DNA from: Dendrophyllia cribrosa
Lineage: Eukaryota; Cnidaria; Anthozoa; Scleractinia; Dendrophylliidae
Assembly (NCBI GenBank): GCA_024195265.1
Contig: JAJLRJ010000013.1
Location: 1,965,001-2,029,000, forward strand
Length of the DNA: 64,000 nt
Reading direction: 5' to 3'
Part shown: piece after piece, positions 1 to 10,717 of the stretch
Numbering within the stretch: position 1 is the first letter of the stretch
How the letters are laid out: each line of letters begins with the position of its first letter
Notes under the pieces: model-generated
The model's database searches: none
Seen by the model: the letters and a program-made list of their open reading frames with translations, nothing else
Told to the model about the DNA's origin: nothing
Translations under genes and position numbers: made by a program

Positions 1-1829
1 TAAAAGCCATCTGCCGGTTTGTTGCAATACGTATATTCCCAGAATTCAGACAACACGGCAGCATTTTCGAAATTTTGCATTTTTTCTTTCATTTCGATAT
101 TATTCTGTTCTATCAACAGACAAAAGTGAAGTACTAAGACAGTGGATTGTTTTAAAAGTGTTGGTCGAAATAAAAATATATTTAATTTCTTTTTTGGATG
201 AATTTCAAAGGAAGTTCCAGTATACAATCAGCTCCTTTTCTTCGATTTCGGGCTGTTTTTAGGAGCAACGTTATGTCAGCGAGGTCCATTTAAACATGTT
301 ATATGCAATATATGAAACGCTCTGAATTTAGAGTAAGTCATTCTCGCCTCAGTTGTAGTAGAACATTAAAAAGCGAAAGTTTCGTTTGCGCATAGTTAAT
401 AGAAATTATTAACTATGGTTTGCGTATAATCAATCAACATATTCAACTTTATTCTCGTGCTTTGAAGTTTTATTGAAACAAATATTAATTGCTACAAAGC
501 CGATGATGTTGAAGTTTATCTTGGAAAATGGAAAAGTTTAACTTTAAACAGAATACTAACATAAACGTGAACATCTTATTATGTATTATTAAACACCTGC
601 ACCTTTGAAACACTGAATAATAAAAAACATTTACATTTTTAATATGAAAACTCTGTATAATTACATATAAAATATCAGACATGTTGCCAAATTAATAAAG
701 CGTTTACGGTATAAGTATCATCAGCAAATTCTATACAACACGCGGCAATGACAAAAAAAAGTACATGTTTTTAAATGTCAAATTTTACCACCAAAATTCC
801 CTTAGAGAGTTTCTTCAGCGCGATTTCATAGGAAATAGAAGGGCTGGTGAATAAATATTAAAGAATATCAGTTTGCGGAACCACGTCTTCTTTCAGCTAA
901 GTCTAATAATCCCAATTAGCTTTAGTCGGTATGCATATTATGCATATTGTCAATCAACATATTCCGGCATAGTTGATAAAGACCTCACCTTGGTGACACA
1001 AAAGTTTTGATATCATTGTTCGTCGTTGAACGTATCGGTAACCATTTCAAACCGAGGCTTCAAAAAGCAGTGCCCAAATTTCTAAGTAGCTTCTCGTGGG
1101 TTCATCTAGCAAGCAAAAGTTGCCCAAAGTAATATCTGCGTTGCCTGTTATATAACAGAAGAGACGACCATTTTTCTTCAATCATTCGAGTCCTTTTAGC
1201 CCTTCGCTTCTTCAAAAACTAGACATTTGCGCGCTGTGTTGGAACGAAAACTCAAATTATATGAAAGCAACGGCGTGGTGACAATTTTTCCAGCTCGTGA
1301 GCTTCTAATCTAATATTATCTAATAGGGTTACCCGGTAACCCTGAACCTTACCCTAACACTAATCTTCTTTGGCACTTTTCCCCTTTTACTCCTTTTCGC
1401 GGTCGCCATCTTTTTTCTGTTATGGTGCAACAAAGCACCACGGGAAGATACCATCCCGGTGGCGGCCTGAATTAATAATATCCATAGTTTCAAGCTGCTC
1501 TTTGCAAGTAATGCTATTCATTATTCTTACGAGGATACCGTGTTACTTATTTTAGGCGTGCCCATCACGAAACTAGAAGTGCCAAATTTTTGCGTGTAAA
1601 TTTGGCCCGCGGTTCGGAATCAAACTTAGTTGTACCTTTTTCGAATATTTGTATAAAGGCACTTTGTTGGGGAGCGTGTTCCAACCATTTTGCAACTTAT
1701 TGTGGCTGTATAAACATCAGGTTTTAAATTTTTTTACGGTAATCAATTCATACCAGTAAGCAACCAAATTTTCTTTTTAATCAGTCTTGTAAATAGCAAC
1801 TTCACTTGGAAAATCACAGATTGACAAAG
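1..1829. other. AT-rich intergenic DNA
   Basis: No convincing coding exon was found on either strand. It contains the 27-bp mini-element at 391-417 listed separately and a short palindrome around 1326-1345 (GTTACCCGGTAACCC). The short open frames at 485-682 and 1370-1555 have no domain, splice or codon support. Confidence 0.5.
391..417. mobile_element. 27-bp minimal inverted-repeat element with 7-bp target duplication
   Basis: CATAGTTAATAG at 391-402 and its inverse TATTAACTATG ending at 417 form an almost complete palindrome. It is flanked by the direct repeat GTTTGCG at 384-390 and 418-424. The same terminal sequence and duplication length occur in the 274-bp element at 1830-2103, so this is probably an extreme internal-deletion or end-only derivative of that family. 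Confidence 0.75.
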
Positions 1830-2103
1830 CATAGTTAATAGAACAAACTGGTTATGAAACTCAGTCAGTCCTTTGTTATATGTTTTTGTTCTCTATTTCT
1901 TTTGTTCGTTTGCCTTGACCCTGCACAAAACACAAAAGGTATTGAAATGCATATGAGCAACTGACCAGTAGAAACATTTGGGCTCACACGTTAAACAAAA
2001 CAATGTGCAGGGTCACGGTTCGTTCAACATAAAACAAAGCAGCTTTGTACATTCTTTTTTAAAATTTTTTGAGCTTCATAACCAGTTTGTTCTATTAACT
2101 ATG
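1830..2103. mobile_element. 274-bp MITE, TIR CATAGTTAATAG, 7-bp TSD
   Basis: The terminal inverted repeats are about 33 bp and begin CATAGTTAATAGAACAAACT. The element is flanked by GACAAAG at 1823-1829 and 2104-2110. A second inverted pair inside includes a CCTGCAC-type block near 1920 and 2010. It has no coding capacity. A 7-bp duplication with CA...TG ends resembles the P superfamily (7-8 bp) more than hAT (8 bp), but the superfamily cannot be fixed from this copy. Confidence 0.8.
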
Positions 2104-2273
2104 GACAAAGTGAACAGTGACAGCACTGAATAGACATAATAGGCTCTGATCATTTCCGTACACACGCGTTTATAAAATTGCGAGGGCGCCTAAGTTTTTA
2201 CCATTTACATTTCAACCGAGACACGCGTTTTGATGCGTATCTACCTTGAAATAATAAAATTTAGTCTTTACTT

Positions 2274-2350
2274 AGCATGTGTTCCTCGGTGGTCGAGTGG
2301 TTTAGTGTCGGAAATAGAAGTCGGGAGGTGCGAGTTCAAGTCCAGCTAAC
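2274..2350 (+). pseudogene. tRNA-like sequence (degenerate tRNA or SINE head)
   Basis: There is a good pol III A box (TGGTCGAGTGG) and B box (GAGTTCAAGTCC) at tRNA spacing. The 7-bp acceptor stem and the anticodon stem do not pair properly, and the T-stem has mismatches. It is therefore a tRNA pseudogene or the head of a tRNA-derived SINE rather than a working tRNA gene. Confidence 0.45.
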
Positions 2351-3154
2351 GACCTTCTTTTTTCTTCTTCATTATGAAAGTGATGTACTGTTTTTTTTTT
2401 GGCGTTCGTCAAAAATCCTCAAGTTTAATTTTAAAAAAATATCGAACCGTTTCAGTGTGAAAACATAAGCTTACCACAATATTGCGTTACGCGTTAGCAT
2501 TTCTTATTCACGGGTTGCCTCTTAGAAGCCTTTGATTATGGTATAAAATGTGGCTCAAACATCGCACTCGTAAAATGTGACCAGTTGAATGAATGCTACA
2601 AAGCATGCAGTACTTTCTTTCTTTTTCGTTTAAAATCAATTACGAAAATATATCTTGTAACTTGTTTTCAACTCTGAACTTGGAGAACAGACGGAAATAT
2701 GCTTCCCATAAAACCCACAAACGAACCTAGTAAATGAAACAACTCGCTACAAATTTTTTCTGTAGGTCAGTGATAAGAACATCGAACTTTTTCTTGAAAG
2801 CCACATGCTAGAGAATCTTGTCAAAATCTTGTCAGAAATGGTGTTTCTGTCTTTAGAGAATACTTTTTAGAAATGAAACAACATTGCAATGTACCGTGCA
2901 GAGCTTGACTGCTTGACTTTGATGCTAATCATGATAGTTAGTACTCACAATTCTTCTTTCCGTTCTGTTACAGATAACTCGAAGCATTGCATCTTCTTGA
3001 AGCTTTGAACCTCTGGAAACAGGTGGACAAAAAAGTTTAATTTCCAAGAAAGGGCAGTCATAAGTTTTTCCTCGTTTTCTTTGCTTCATCCCGAGGACAC
3101 TTTGTGCTGCGTTACATAACGTCAAACCTTTAGAAACAGGCCATACTACTCACA
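2351..3154. promoter_or_regulatory. Upstream region of GPCR gene 1
   Basis: AT-rich DNA in front of the intronless GPCR at 3155, which presumably contains its promoter and 5' UTR. No TATA box or splice acceptor stood out clearly enough to call. Confidence 0.3.
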
Positions 3155-4435
3155 ATGAACAGCTCTAACATGTCTACTACAGAATGCAACACCGGTCCGA
3201 CATATTTAATATGGACATTACGCCTGGCTTATTCAACCATATTTACCCTTGGAACGTTCGGTAACGTGGTTGTCTGTTTAGCAATTCTTAAACGTAAACA
3301 AATGCAAAACAGTTGCAGCATGTTTACCTTCAACTTGGCCTTCCACGACCTGATACTCGTCATAGTGTATGTACCAACACAGATGATCTCAATGGAAAAC
3401 TGTTATTCCTGGATACTTGGTAACTTCATGTGCCACTTGGTGTATGTAATACTTCCTCTTTCTCAGACTGTTTCAGTTGGAAGTTTGCTGGCTATCACTG
3501 CAGACCGATACCGCGCCATTGTATTTCCAGTAAAGGCAAGGCTTTCCAGGAAGACCGTGTTTCTGATTATAGCAGTAATTTGGTTGGTGTCCGCGTTAAT
3601 AGCTTTACCGCTTGTATTTGTGGTCACTGTAACCTCGCCAAAACCTGGCGTCCAGTACTGCGCCGAATCACTATGGCCTTCTGAAATATATTGGGTATGC
3701 ATGTTTGTGATCCAATATCTTTTTCCCTTATGCACCATTGCAGTTCTAGCGGCAATCACAGCGCATACCTTGAGGAAACATTCACTTACAGCGACAATGG
3801 AGACATGCGCACAAAGCGAAATCTTTAGGAAGACATTGCGCAAACGCGCTAAACAGACCCAGCGCATAACGAAAATGTTGATAGCATTAGTTTTGCTGTA
3901 CGCCATTTGTATGTTACCTCAACACGTGGTTTACACTTTCTGGGTACCATACGGAGACTTGGGTAAAAAGAGTTACAGAGAACAAGTTAATATCATTGCT
4001 AATATCTTTCCCATAGCCAACAGCGCACTGAATGCAATCGCATACGGGACATTGAATAAGGAGTTTAAAGCCGTCTTCAAGAGTGTGTTCGGTTGTGTTT
4101 GTTTTAAGATGAGCGAACAAAGAGACCTTTTCGGGCGAAATATGGACCATTCAACATCTAAGACGGGAATGTCGATCAAAAAAAGGCGACGTGGTCAGCC
4201 CCTGCTTATGGAATGGAAAAGCGGAAGGGAAACCATGATGTCACCTCTTCCAGAAATGAAACTAAAACCAACAAGGCAAACTGAAATCTGCAAGTTACCG
4301 TCCAATCAGGGAAAATCCCGTCTAGTGGTGGGAAAGGTGAATTGTGATAGAATCCAGAAAACGGAAAGAAAAACATTTCAAAGTATTCATTCGGACAGAA
4401 ACCGACTAGTTCACGAGATGGAGACAGTGCTGTAA
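3155..4435 (+). CDS. Class A (rhodopsin-family) GPCR, neuropeptide-receptor-like
   Basis: Single-exon 426-residue seven-transmembrane receptor expected in the plasma membrane, coupling an unknown ligand to G proteins. N-glycosylation sites lie at Asn2 and Asn5. TM1 has GN (Asn37), TM2 has Asp65, the conserved TM3 cysteine is Cys93 and the ECL2 cysteine follows in the YCAESLWP stretch. The TM3 end carries an intact DRY (117-119). TM4 has the conserved Trp, and TM5 the Pro in IQYLFPL. TM6 reads CMLP instead of CWxP, and TM7 reads NAIAY instead of NPxxY, so two activation-switch residues are altered. The C-terminal tail of ~110 residues is long and basic. The ATG chosen gives a normal short N-terminus. 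Its closest relative in the window is the minus-strand receptor at 11029-12024, which shares the PTQ, CMLPQHVV and FPIANSALN signatures. An AATAAA overlaps the stop and an ATTAAA lies near 4483. The ligand class is not deducible. Confidence 0.9.
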   Translation: MNSSNMSTTECNTGPTYLIWTLRLAYSTIFTLGTFGNVVVCLAILKRKQMQNSCSMFTFNLAFHDLILVIVYVPTQMISMENCYSWILGNFMCHLVYVILPLSQTVSVGSLLAITADRYRAIVFPVKARLSRKTVFLIIAVIWLVSALIALPLVFVVTVTSPKPGVQYCAESLWPSEIYWVCMFVIQYLFPLCTIAVLAAITAHTLRKHSLTATMETCAQSEIFRKTLRKRAKQTQRITKMLIALVLLYAICMLPQHVVYTFWVPYGDLGKKSYREQVNIIANIFPIANSALNAIAYGTLNKEFKAVFKSVFGCVCFKMSEQRDLFGRNMDHSTSKTGMSIKKRRRGQPLLMEWKSGRETMMSPLPEMKLKPTRQTEICKLPSNQGKSRLVVGKVNCDRIQKTERKTFQSIHSDRNRLVHEMETVL

Positions 4436-4686
4436 TAAACTTGGAATTCATCGCGCCCCCAATGAAACTTGTCTATATAAACATTAAAGCTGCAGCTACA
4501 GGCACAGGCACAGGCGACGAGATTTTGCTTAAAACTAGGAAGCTGTAAGCCGACAGAATCGGTTTTTACAACCTCCATTCACCACTCTGTCATCGGAGTG
4601 GGAGTAGAAATCAAAATTTGAGAAAATAATCCCAAATCGCATTTTGTAATATGGAGAAATATAAACAGTATCAAAGGCAGGTACTG

Positions 4687-5082
4687 GTTAGGATTTCATC
4701 CACAGACATTTAGAACCACTTTATACAGCATAATAAATAGCACGACAGGAACGTACTGTTCAATGCTTTCATTTGAATGGTCACACTTTAGGATTTCATC
4801 CACAGACTCAAAAGTTAGAACCACCTTGTACAGCATAATAAACAGTACCACAGGAAAGTACTGCTCAGTAGCTTTCATTTGAATGGTTACACTTTAGAAT
4901 TTCATCCACAGATTCAAAAGTTAGAACCACCTTGTACAGCATAATAAACAGTACCACAGGAAAGTACTGCTCAATAGCTTTCATTTGAATGGTCACACTT
5001 TAGGATTTCATCCACAGACTCAAAAGTTAGAACCACCTTGTACAGCATAATAAACAGTACCACAGAAAAGTACTGCTCAATA
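4687..5082. repeat. 106-bp satellite unit, ~3.7 tandem copies
   Basis: Tandem copies of a 106-bp unit, recognisable by GGATTTCATCCACAGACTC and AGCATAATAAACAGTACCAC. The first unit is the most diverged. Further loci are at 12090-12300, 16918-17665, 38845-39025 and 53175-53345. This array lies 250 bp downstream of GPCR 1. Confidence 0.9.
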
Positions 5083-5888
5083 CTCGGGCAATGGATGGGT
5101 TAAAATACGACATTATATCAAGTTACATTATATATATTCCATTTAATATTTAATAGATAAATAATATGAAAGGTTGCTTTTCAAAAACTTAAGACAGGAC
5201 TTAAATTCCTGCAAGAGTAAGAATTTGAAATCGACACTGCTTCCATTTTTAAGCAACTGGCCAAGAAGTTAATACATTTTGTGTCCATTTGCCGTTCTAT
5301 TGTATACTAGAAGTACGAAAAAGAAGGCCCTTTCTTCAGCAAAACAAGTCTTTTGTTCCTTTTCAGCTGTAAGGATGCATTTTGTACTGTTTCTATTGAA
5401 CGAACTGGTATGAAATTAAATACAGAGTGATGAAAAACATACCAATATCATGTTATCGATCTTTTTAATTTATCATAAATTGGGCTTGGAATGTCTTACA
5501 GTAACGGGATTATTTCAATGTGGTGCGACATCAAGTTAGTCACAAGGCGTCTTTGTATGATCGTTTAAAAAAAACTTCTTCACCTTGGGTCAATGCCGTG
5601 TGTTTCTTGTGCTCTAATCTTTCAGTAAGTTAAACAGTAGAACCTATAAACGTTTCCACGTGACTTCACGGCGGCCATATTGGTGTCTCAAAACAATGAA
5701 ATGGTGGCCATATTGGTGTTCTGTTGTTTCAGCACTCCAGTATGGCCACCGGTCACATGATAACATACAATATTAGTATAAGTCAAACAACAAACTACTA
5801 ACAAGTGGACGACATAAACTAAAAGAGCATGCCACACTTTGCAATCAGTGGAAATATTAGTCTGATGTGATGAATATTCTCGAAGAAG
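5083..5888. other. Intergenic DNA with GGCCATATTGGTG repeats
   Basis: AT-rich and without gene signals. Between 5668 and 5755 the motif GGCCATATTGGTG occurs twice and an inverted partial copy (TATGGCCACC) once, suggesting a decayed inverted-repeat element related to the ATGTTGGTG-ended elements at 8.8 and 14.2 kb. Confidence 0.4.
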
Positions 5889-5915
5889 TTAGCTGTCACA
5901 AACTGTATTGAGTAA

Positions 5916-5937
5916 GGGGGGGGGGGGGGGGGGGGGA
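5916..5937 (+). repeat. Poly(G) tract
   Basis: Uninterrupted G run of about 20 bases. Similar G or C runs elsewhere in the window sit at the ends of a recurrent palindromic element (35.9-36.4, 45.9-46.3 kb), so this may be a relic of such an end. Confidence 0.7.
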
Positions 5938-5944
5938 GGGTGAA

Positions 5945-6164
5945 AATGCGCCACTGGGTCAGTGTTCCAGGTATTGCCAGCAGCCCTTTGACTGCAGTCT
6001 CTTTGAGTGCCTTCTGTGATTCCGTTGTTCCATAAATCCAATTTCAACATGTTGCCTTCACATTGTAAACGAACAACAACGATATTAGCAAATGCTTTAG
6101 TTCTTGCTAGCCCTTCAGCAACTGTATCGTTTGATTGAAGTAGCCATATTTCATTTCGTTTCAT
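5945..6164 (-). CDS. Possible exon of an unrecognised protein (low support)
   Basis: The minus strand is open for about 70 residues with plausible codon use (core KAFANIVVVRLQCEG...LWNNGITEG). It is cut off at its 3' side by the poly(G) tract. No domain is recognised, and no confident splice sites join it to the open frame at 6510-6776. It could equally be unspliced intergenic sequence. Confidence 0.2.
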
Positions 6165-6245
6165 CTACATGCAACAAAATATTCCATGAGCATCCTATCA
6201 CGGTTTGTAAACCGAGGACCACGGGTACGAAGAATTACGACATTT

Positions 6246-6545
6246 CTAGATGTTCCTTTCAGACTGTAATTCAGCAATAAGGGCATCTTCGGATCTTCTT
6301 CGGAAAGCGTCGGTATTCTACGGACGTTTTCGGAAAATGGCAGGAAACGTTCGTACGAACGAAAAGTACGGGCCGTTCTAGATGTTTCTACCAGACTGTA
6401 ATTCAGCAATAAGGGAATCTTCAAATCTTCCTCAAAAAGCGTCGTTACTCTACGGACTTTTTCGGAAAATGATAGGAAACGTCCGTACGAACGAAGAGTA
6501 CGGACATTTCTAGATGTTCCTTCCAGACTGTAATTCGGCAATAAG
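6246..6545. repeat. 132-bp tandem repeat, ~2.3 copies
   Basis: Units begin TAGATGTT at 6247, 6379 and 6511, an exact 132-bp spacing. Each contains CTTCGGATCTTC- and CGGACGTTTTCGG-like blocks and a CGTACGAACGAA block. A solitary related fragment lies at 7976-8040. The array runs into the 3' end of the open frame at 6510-6776. Confidence 0.85.
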
Positions 6546-6776
6546 TATTTGAGTTCTTGCCACAAGCTCTCTGAATGAAATATCCTTGTCATCCCCTTTC
6601 GGTGATTCCAAAGTCACCGTCAAATCTGCTAAGGGGTTGCTTGAAAGTTGCGTTCTGGCAGCGTTGAGTAGTTCAATGATTTCCTTAAGCAAAAGTTGCC
6701 GAGATTTCTTCTGATCAATTAAAGACATAGAACTTGATTTCTTTTCCAAGGCGGAATTTTCGAAGCAGTCCAACAC
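6510..6776 (-). CDS. Hypothetical small protein or 5' exon
   Basis: Open minus-strand frame whose credible start is the internal ATG giving MSLIDQKKSRQLL. About 60 residues look protein-like, with an amphipathic helix (LLKEIIELLNAARTQL) followed by a charged stretch. The last ten residues come from the 132-bp repeat, so the real exon may end earlier. No family is recognised and no downstream exon was found. Confidence 0.3.
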   Translation of the reverse strand: MLDCFENSALEKKSSSMSLIDQKKSRQLLLKEIIELLNAARTQLSSNPLADLTVTLESPKGDDKDISFRELVARTQILIAELQSGRNI

Positions 6777-6870
6777 AAATGATAAACGCTTAACAGGGGA
6801 AAAACTGGCTGTAAGCTAAAACGTGAAGGAAAGGGAAAGAACATTGCTCAATCCTTCCCAAATTCATAAA

Positions 6871-7168
6871 TAGGGAACTTCAGATCGGACTACGAGTACG
6901 AGATTGAGGACGAGTACGAGTTTTAAAACCTAGTTCGCGTGATAAATCAGCCCAATTTTATACCTAGAGTCTTCTTATCTTCCGGTCAGCAACAGGAAGC
7001 AGCGACAGTTTTGGGGACGGAACTGGCTTTAAATTCAAAAGTCGTACTCGTACTCAATCTCGTACTCGTACTCAATCTCGTACTCAATCTCGTACTCGTA
7101 CTCAATCTCGTACTCAATCTCGTACTCGTACTCAATCTCGTACTCGTACTCAAATCTAAAGCTCCCTA
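6871..7168. mobile_element. MITE with TAGGGA ends and GTACTC-expanded interior
   Basis: The left end (TAGGGAACTTCAGAT, then TACGAGTACGAGATTGAG) matches the inverse of the right end (CTCGTACTC...ATCTAAAGCTCCCTA) over ~50 bp. The right arm is expanded into an array of CTCGTACTCGTACTCAAT-type units at 7040-7152. Probable TA target duplication. Open frames in it are low-complexity artefacts. The ends resemble the 26.5-kb MITE (TAGGGAGCTT). Confidence 0.75.
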
Positions 7169-7301
7169 ATTATTCATAAAAAGAAACAAAAGAAATTACA
7201 GCCGTGACTAGGAGGCAAGGCTTGGGTACGTGATATAATTATCGTAAAGTGTCGCAACGTTTGCTTTTGATTTCTCCAAGAATTGTTAAAGGTTTGAGAA
7301 G

Positions 7302-7446
7302 CTATATCAAACACTCGAAAGAGTGTTTCATCAGATATCCAAACACCGAGAAGTGGGTTAAAAAAAACTCGGTTGTACCTCGTATTTTCAACCAATTTCT
7401 CGGTGTTTTGATATCCTGATGAAACAATCTTCCTCGTGTTTGATAC
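7302..7446. mobile_element. ~145-bp inverted-repeat MITE
   Basis: TATCAAACACTCGAAAGAGT at the left is matched in inverse by TCCTCGTGTTTGATA at the right. The pairing continues through GTTTCATCAG and AACACCGAGAA for ~50 bp with a few mismatches. The interior is short and AT-rich. Confidence 0.7.
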
Positions 7447-7550
7447 ATTACGTCACGCCCTCGCCTTAAGAGTCACTATGCATCAGTATCTTGGTATTTG
7501 GGTGAAGCACTTTTTACACTTTAGTGAAAAAAATAATTAAGATTTCTATA

Positions 7551-7829
7551 AAGGCTGATTTAGACGGCACAACTTTTGCCTACAACTATCGCATGCAACC
7601 TGCTCACGCCATTCATACAACACGAATCGCGTCGTCTAAATCAGCCTACAACTTGCATGCAACACGAAAAAAGTTGTAGGATAAGGTAACATGTTTTAAA
7701 ACCCCTACGACAATCGTAGCCACAAATAATGTTATATGATGCGAGTTGTATACAATTTTCGCCTGACGCAAGCAGATCGGGCTACAAAAAAATCGCATGC
7801 GACAAAGTTGTGCCGTCTAAATGAGCCTT
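7551..7829. mobile_element. ~279-bp MITE, TIR GGCTGATTTAGACGGCACAA
   Basis: The left end AAGGCTGATTTAGACGGCAC is inverted at the right as GTGCCGTCTAAATGAGCCTT. Sub-terminal GTTGTAGG/CCTACAAC and GCATGC motifs repeat inside. It is non-coding, and no clear target duplication is visible. Confidence 0.75.
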
Positions 7830-9230
7830 AACTGAAAAAAATCATATTTCAACATTAGTGAAAATATCTAAAAATGCGAATGGATATGTATCTTTGCTAT
7901 CATTTTTTTCCCACCGTTAAAACCATCGAACAAACTAAAAGGTAGGTATTGGTATATAATCAAATGTAATCGAAACATCTTCGGATCTTCCTCGGAAAAC
8001 TTTGGCAATCTTCGGACGTTCTCGAAAAATGATATTCGTAAAAACAAAATTCATATCTCGGTGAACCCAAGTATTGCTTCATTTGTCTGAAAAGTGAGGG
8101 AGATAACCAATATTCAACATAGTAGTAGTCCACTGTACAAGCAAAAAAAAATTCAAAAGTTTCTACTTGCCATTTGAACAACATTGCTGAACACCAAATG
8201 TCCGCCAACCGAATCGCGCAGGAACACCATCAACAGCCTTCCCAACAAAATGGCGGCCTGCGGTGCATGCAATACAGGACTTGTAAATACGATGTACCGA
8301 AGATCCGCGAATTGCAGCCTGGTTTTTGATTTAAGAAGACGTAGAGGAGGAAGGATTTCTTTCAATGCTATCTGCAACACGTAGATAATCAGAATAAAAG
8401 TGATATTATCGACAAAAAACGTCAAGCAGGAATGAAAATAAATTATGACTGACATTATTCAGGTTTTACCTTTAAAGAAATGTGCTTGTCTGTCATTGGA
8501 GGAATATGAAACCAGCAGAAAACATTGATGCAGCTATCAAGTACCTTATAAAAATGAAAAAAGCTCCATAAATTTACATTGGCAAAAGGTGTTCCAACTG
8601 AATGTGTCTACAATATTATTGTAACTCGCCGTGAGTACCAATTTTGGCTTTCCCTAACGTCATATCATGTCATATCAAAATTCAGAAGCATTAAAAAACA
8701 GATTTCGATTCCGAAATGTTTATGGAATTGTAGAGAGTTTACAACTACACATTTGGGCCAAATTTTGAAGCGTAAGAGCATTTCGTTCAAGAGTTATTGG
8801 CGAACGAGCATTAGACATTTTCAGTATAAATGTATGAAGCGACCATGTTGGTGTACCAATTAAGTACACCAACATGGCGGCCAAAACTTCCATGTCATAA
8901 TTACGCAAAAATCTCATCACAAAAGATTGGATTCACTATAAGTCACATTAAATCGACTTATAAGCATCTATGATGCAAAAATAACTTTCAACTGGTTCAA
9001 TTTTGTTTATCATGCTTTTCACGACTTATCTAAAATAGCGTGACGAATTGCGTGACACATTTAAAACCTTTACAAATCTAGAGCAAAACATCGTTAAAAC
9101 CTGAAACTTTCCACTGGTATCTACATACAAAGTTAGAAACAGCTTTGTAGGATGTAAAGTTTAGATTTTTGAATTTTTATGACGTCATGTGCAAGCCAAG
9201 AATAACTCGTCTGACCGGTTTTTGGAAGGT
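7830..9230. other. Intergenic DNA with repeat fragments
   Basis: Holds a lone 132-bp-repeat fragment (7976-8040) and a 37-bp palindrome at 8843-8880 in which GACCATGTTGGTGTAC faces GTACACCAACATGGCGG. The overlapping open frames at 8153-8455 lack splice or domain support. Confidence 0.4.
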
Positions 9231-9233
9231 CAC

Positions 9234-9385
9234 GGGGGGTTTTCTGTCAGGGACTTGTATTCAGATTCCGGTCAGGGACTCATATTCAGATCCCAGTCAG
9301 GGACTGAGATTAAGATTCCAGTAGGGACTCAGATTAAGATTCGGGTCAGGGACTCATATTAAGATTCCGGTAGGGACTCGGATTT
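9234..9385. repeat. Minisatellite, ~28-bp unit, ~5 copies
   Basis: Degenerate tandem units of the form GGTCAGGGACTCATATTCAG followed by ATTCC. Copies vary by CAGG/TAGG and TTCAG/TTAAG. Confidence 0.8.
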
Positions 9386-9669
9386 TTCTTTGTCCCATGC
9401 TCGTGACATGCTGAACATTGCATCTTTCTTATGAAAAACGTTGTTTTTTAGTATCACCTCTTCTCTACAGCTTGAAAGCGACAAACCAAGAACACGAGTT
9501 TCCCAGGAAGGGAAACACCACAGGGTCTTCCACACGGCAAAACAATCACTGGAGAAAATAAAAATATAGAACGACAATACAAACTTGTCATCGGAAAACG
9601 AAATAAGAACTAGAGAAATATAACTAGGAGGACGGACTCTTAAAGTTATATATATATGTGAACTGATAA

Positions 9670-9850
9670 AGAACAATAATCAAAGGCTCCTATGAACCAA
9701 CTCGTGAATACGGAACGTTCGGACCTTCCCCTTCCCCTTCACCGACCACACCCCTACCCACCACCACCTGCGTATAACTACCCACCCTCCCCACCCACGC
9801 CGTCCCATGGGTAAGGCAGGCGACCATTACATATCGCAGGCTCAACTGAA
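9670..9850 (+). repeat. Dispersed repeat, copy 1 (CCAACTCGTGAATAC family)
   Basis: Shares CCAACTCGTGAATAC, then a pyrimidine-rich CCAC/CCCC stretch, then ATGG-TAA-GCAGGCGACCATTAC with copies at 27158-27345 and 28380-28560. It is about 180 bp. The class is unknown; the pyrimidine-rich middle explains the Pro-rich open frames. Confidence 0.7.
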
Positions 9851-10690
9851 TCTTAATTCTTTGTGCCTATTTAACAAATAGATTCCATTTTGCCGTGCGC
9901 CGTGCGTCTGTTCAGTTATAGATTACACATGATGTCAAATTGTGTTAAGAACGAAAAAGTACGGCTTGTTGGACACTGACAGGGAAGAAAAAATTAGCCT
10001 CGTAGCACTCGACTGTCTGATCATGACTGTTCGAGGTTTTCTTTTCTAATTTCGGCATTTTCCACGTCAACAAAACTACTTTTCGTTTCAGTTTCTTATA
10101 TAATTGTCAATAGTTCCACTCGTTCTTTCCAGAATAATCTGGTCCAACTGTCCGCCATGTCCGCATCTGTACTCTCATCGATCATAGGAAATGACCAAAC
10201 AAAATGCAGTATATTGTATTAATTGATCACATTTTATTCCATCTTATTTACAATATGTCTGCTTCTTATCACAGATGTAGACAAAATATGCTTACTGCAG
10301 CTTAGATGCAACTTACACGAAATGCAAATTGTACTAATAGGTTCAAAACAAAAAGTAATTCAATTACGTTTTTTAATAACAGTTATGAATAAAAACAAAA
10401 ATCCAACAGTGCACTTAACTAAATGATAAAAAACAAATCCAAGGTTTTCTTTACTTGCTTTTAACTTTATTTTTACAGGGAAACTTGCAGTTCTAGCAAA
10501 GTTCCAAAAAAGAAATAGGCGAAAAGATGTATCAGAAAGAAAGACATTTATATTTGAACTTATATATGACTGAAAGAAGATTACTCTTGGTTTCCGTACA
10601 CAACTTATATGGCTAATACAAGAAAGTTATCTTATATATTAGATGTCCTATTTAGCATATGATTGGTGTTAAAATCAGTTAAAGTTCTTA
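9851..10690. other. AT-rich intergenic DNA downstream of GPCR gene 2
   Basis: No gene signals. A possible polyadenylation signal for the minus-strand GPCR (TTTATT on the plus strand) lies near 10470, but its use cannot be judged. Confidence 0.4.
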
Positions 10691-10717
10691 TAAAACATGA
10701 TCAAGCGTGTGACATAT

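Noticed and set aside
1326..1365. Telomere-like CCCTAA repeats
   Set aside because: Only one or two imperfect units (ACCCTGAACCTTACCCTAAC), too few for an interstitial telomeric tract.
3463..4451. Several minus-strand and out-of-frame open frames over GPCR gene 1
   Set aside because: Shadows of the receptor coding sequence.
4687..5082. 106-bp satellite as a hammerhead-ribozyme satellite or CRISPR-like array
   Set aside because: No CUGANGA...GAAA core in the unit, and repeats are contiguous without unique spacers.
8153..8455. Minus-strand 100-residue open frame
   Set aside because: An AG acceptor-like site is present but there is no matching donor, family or neighbouring exon.
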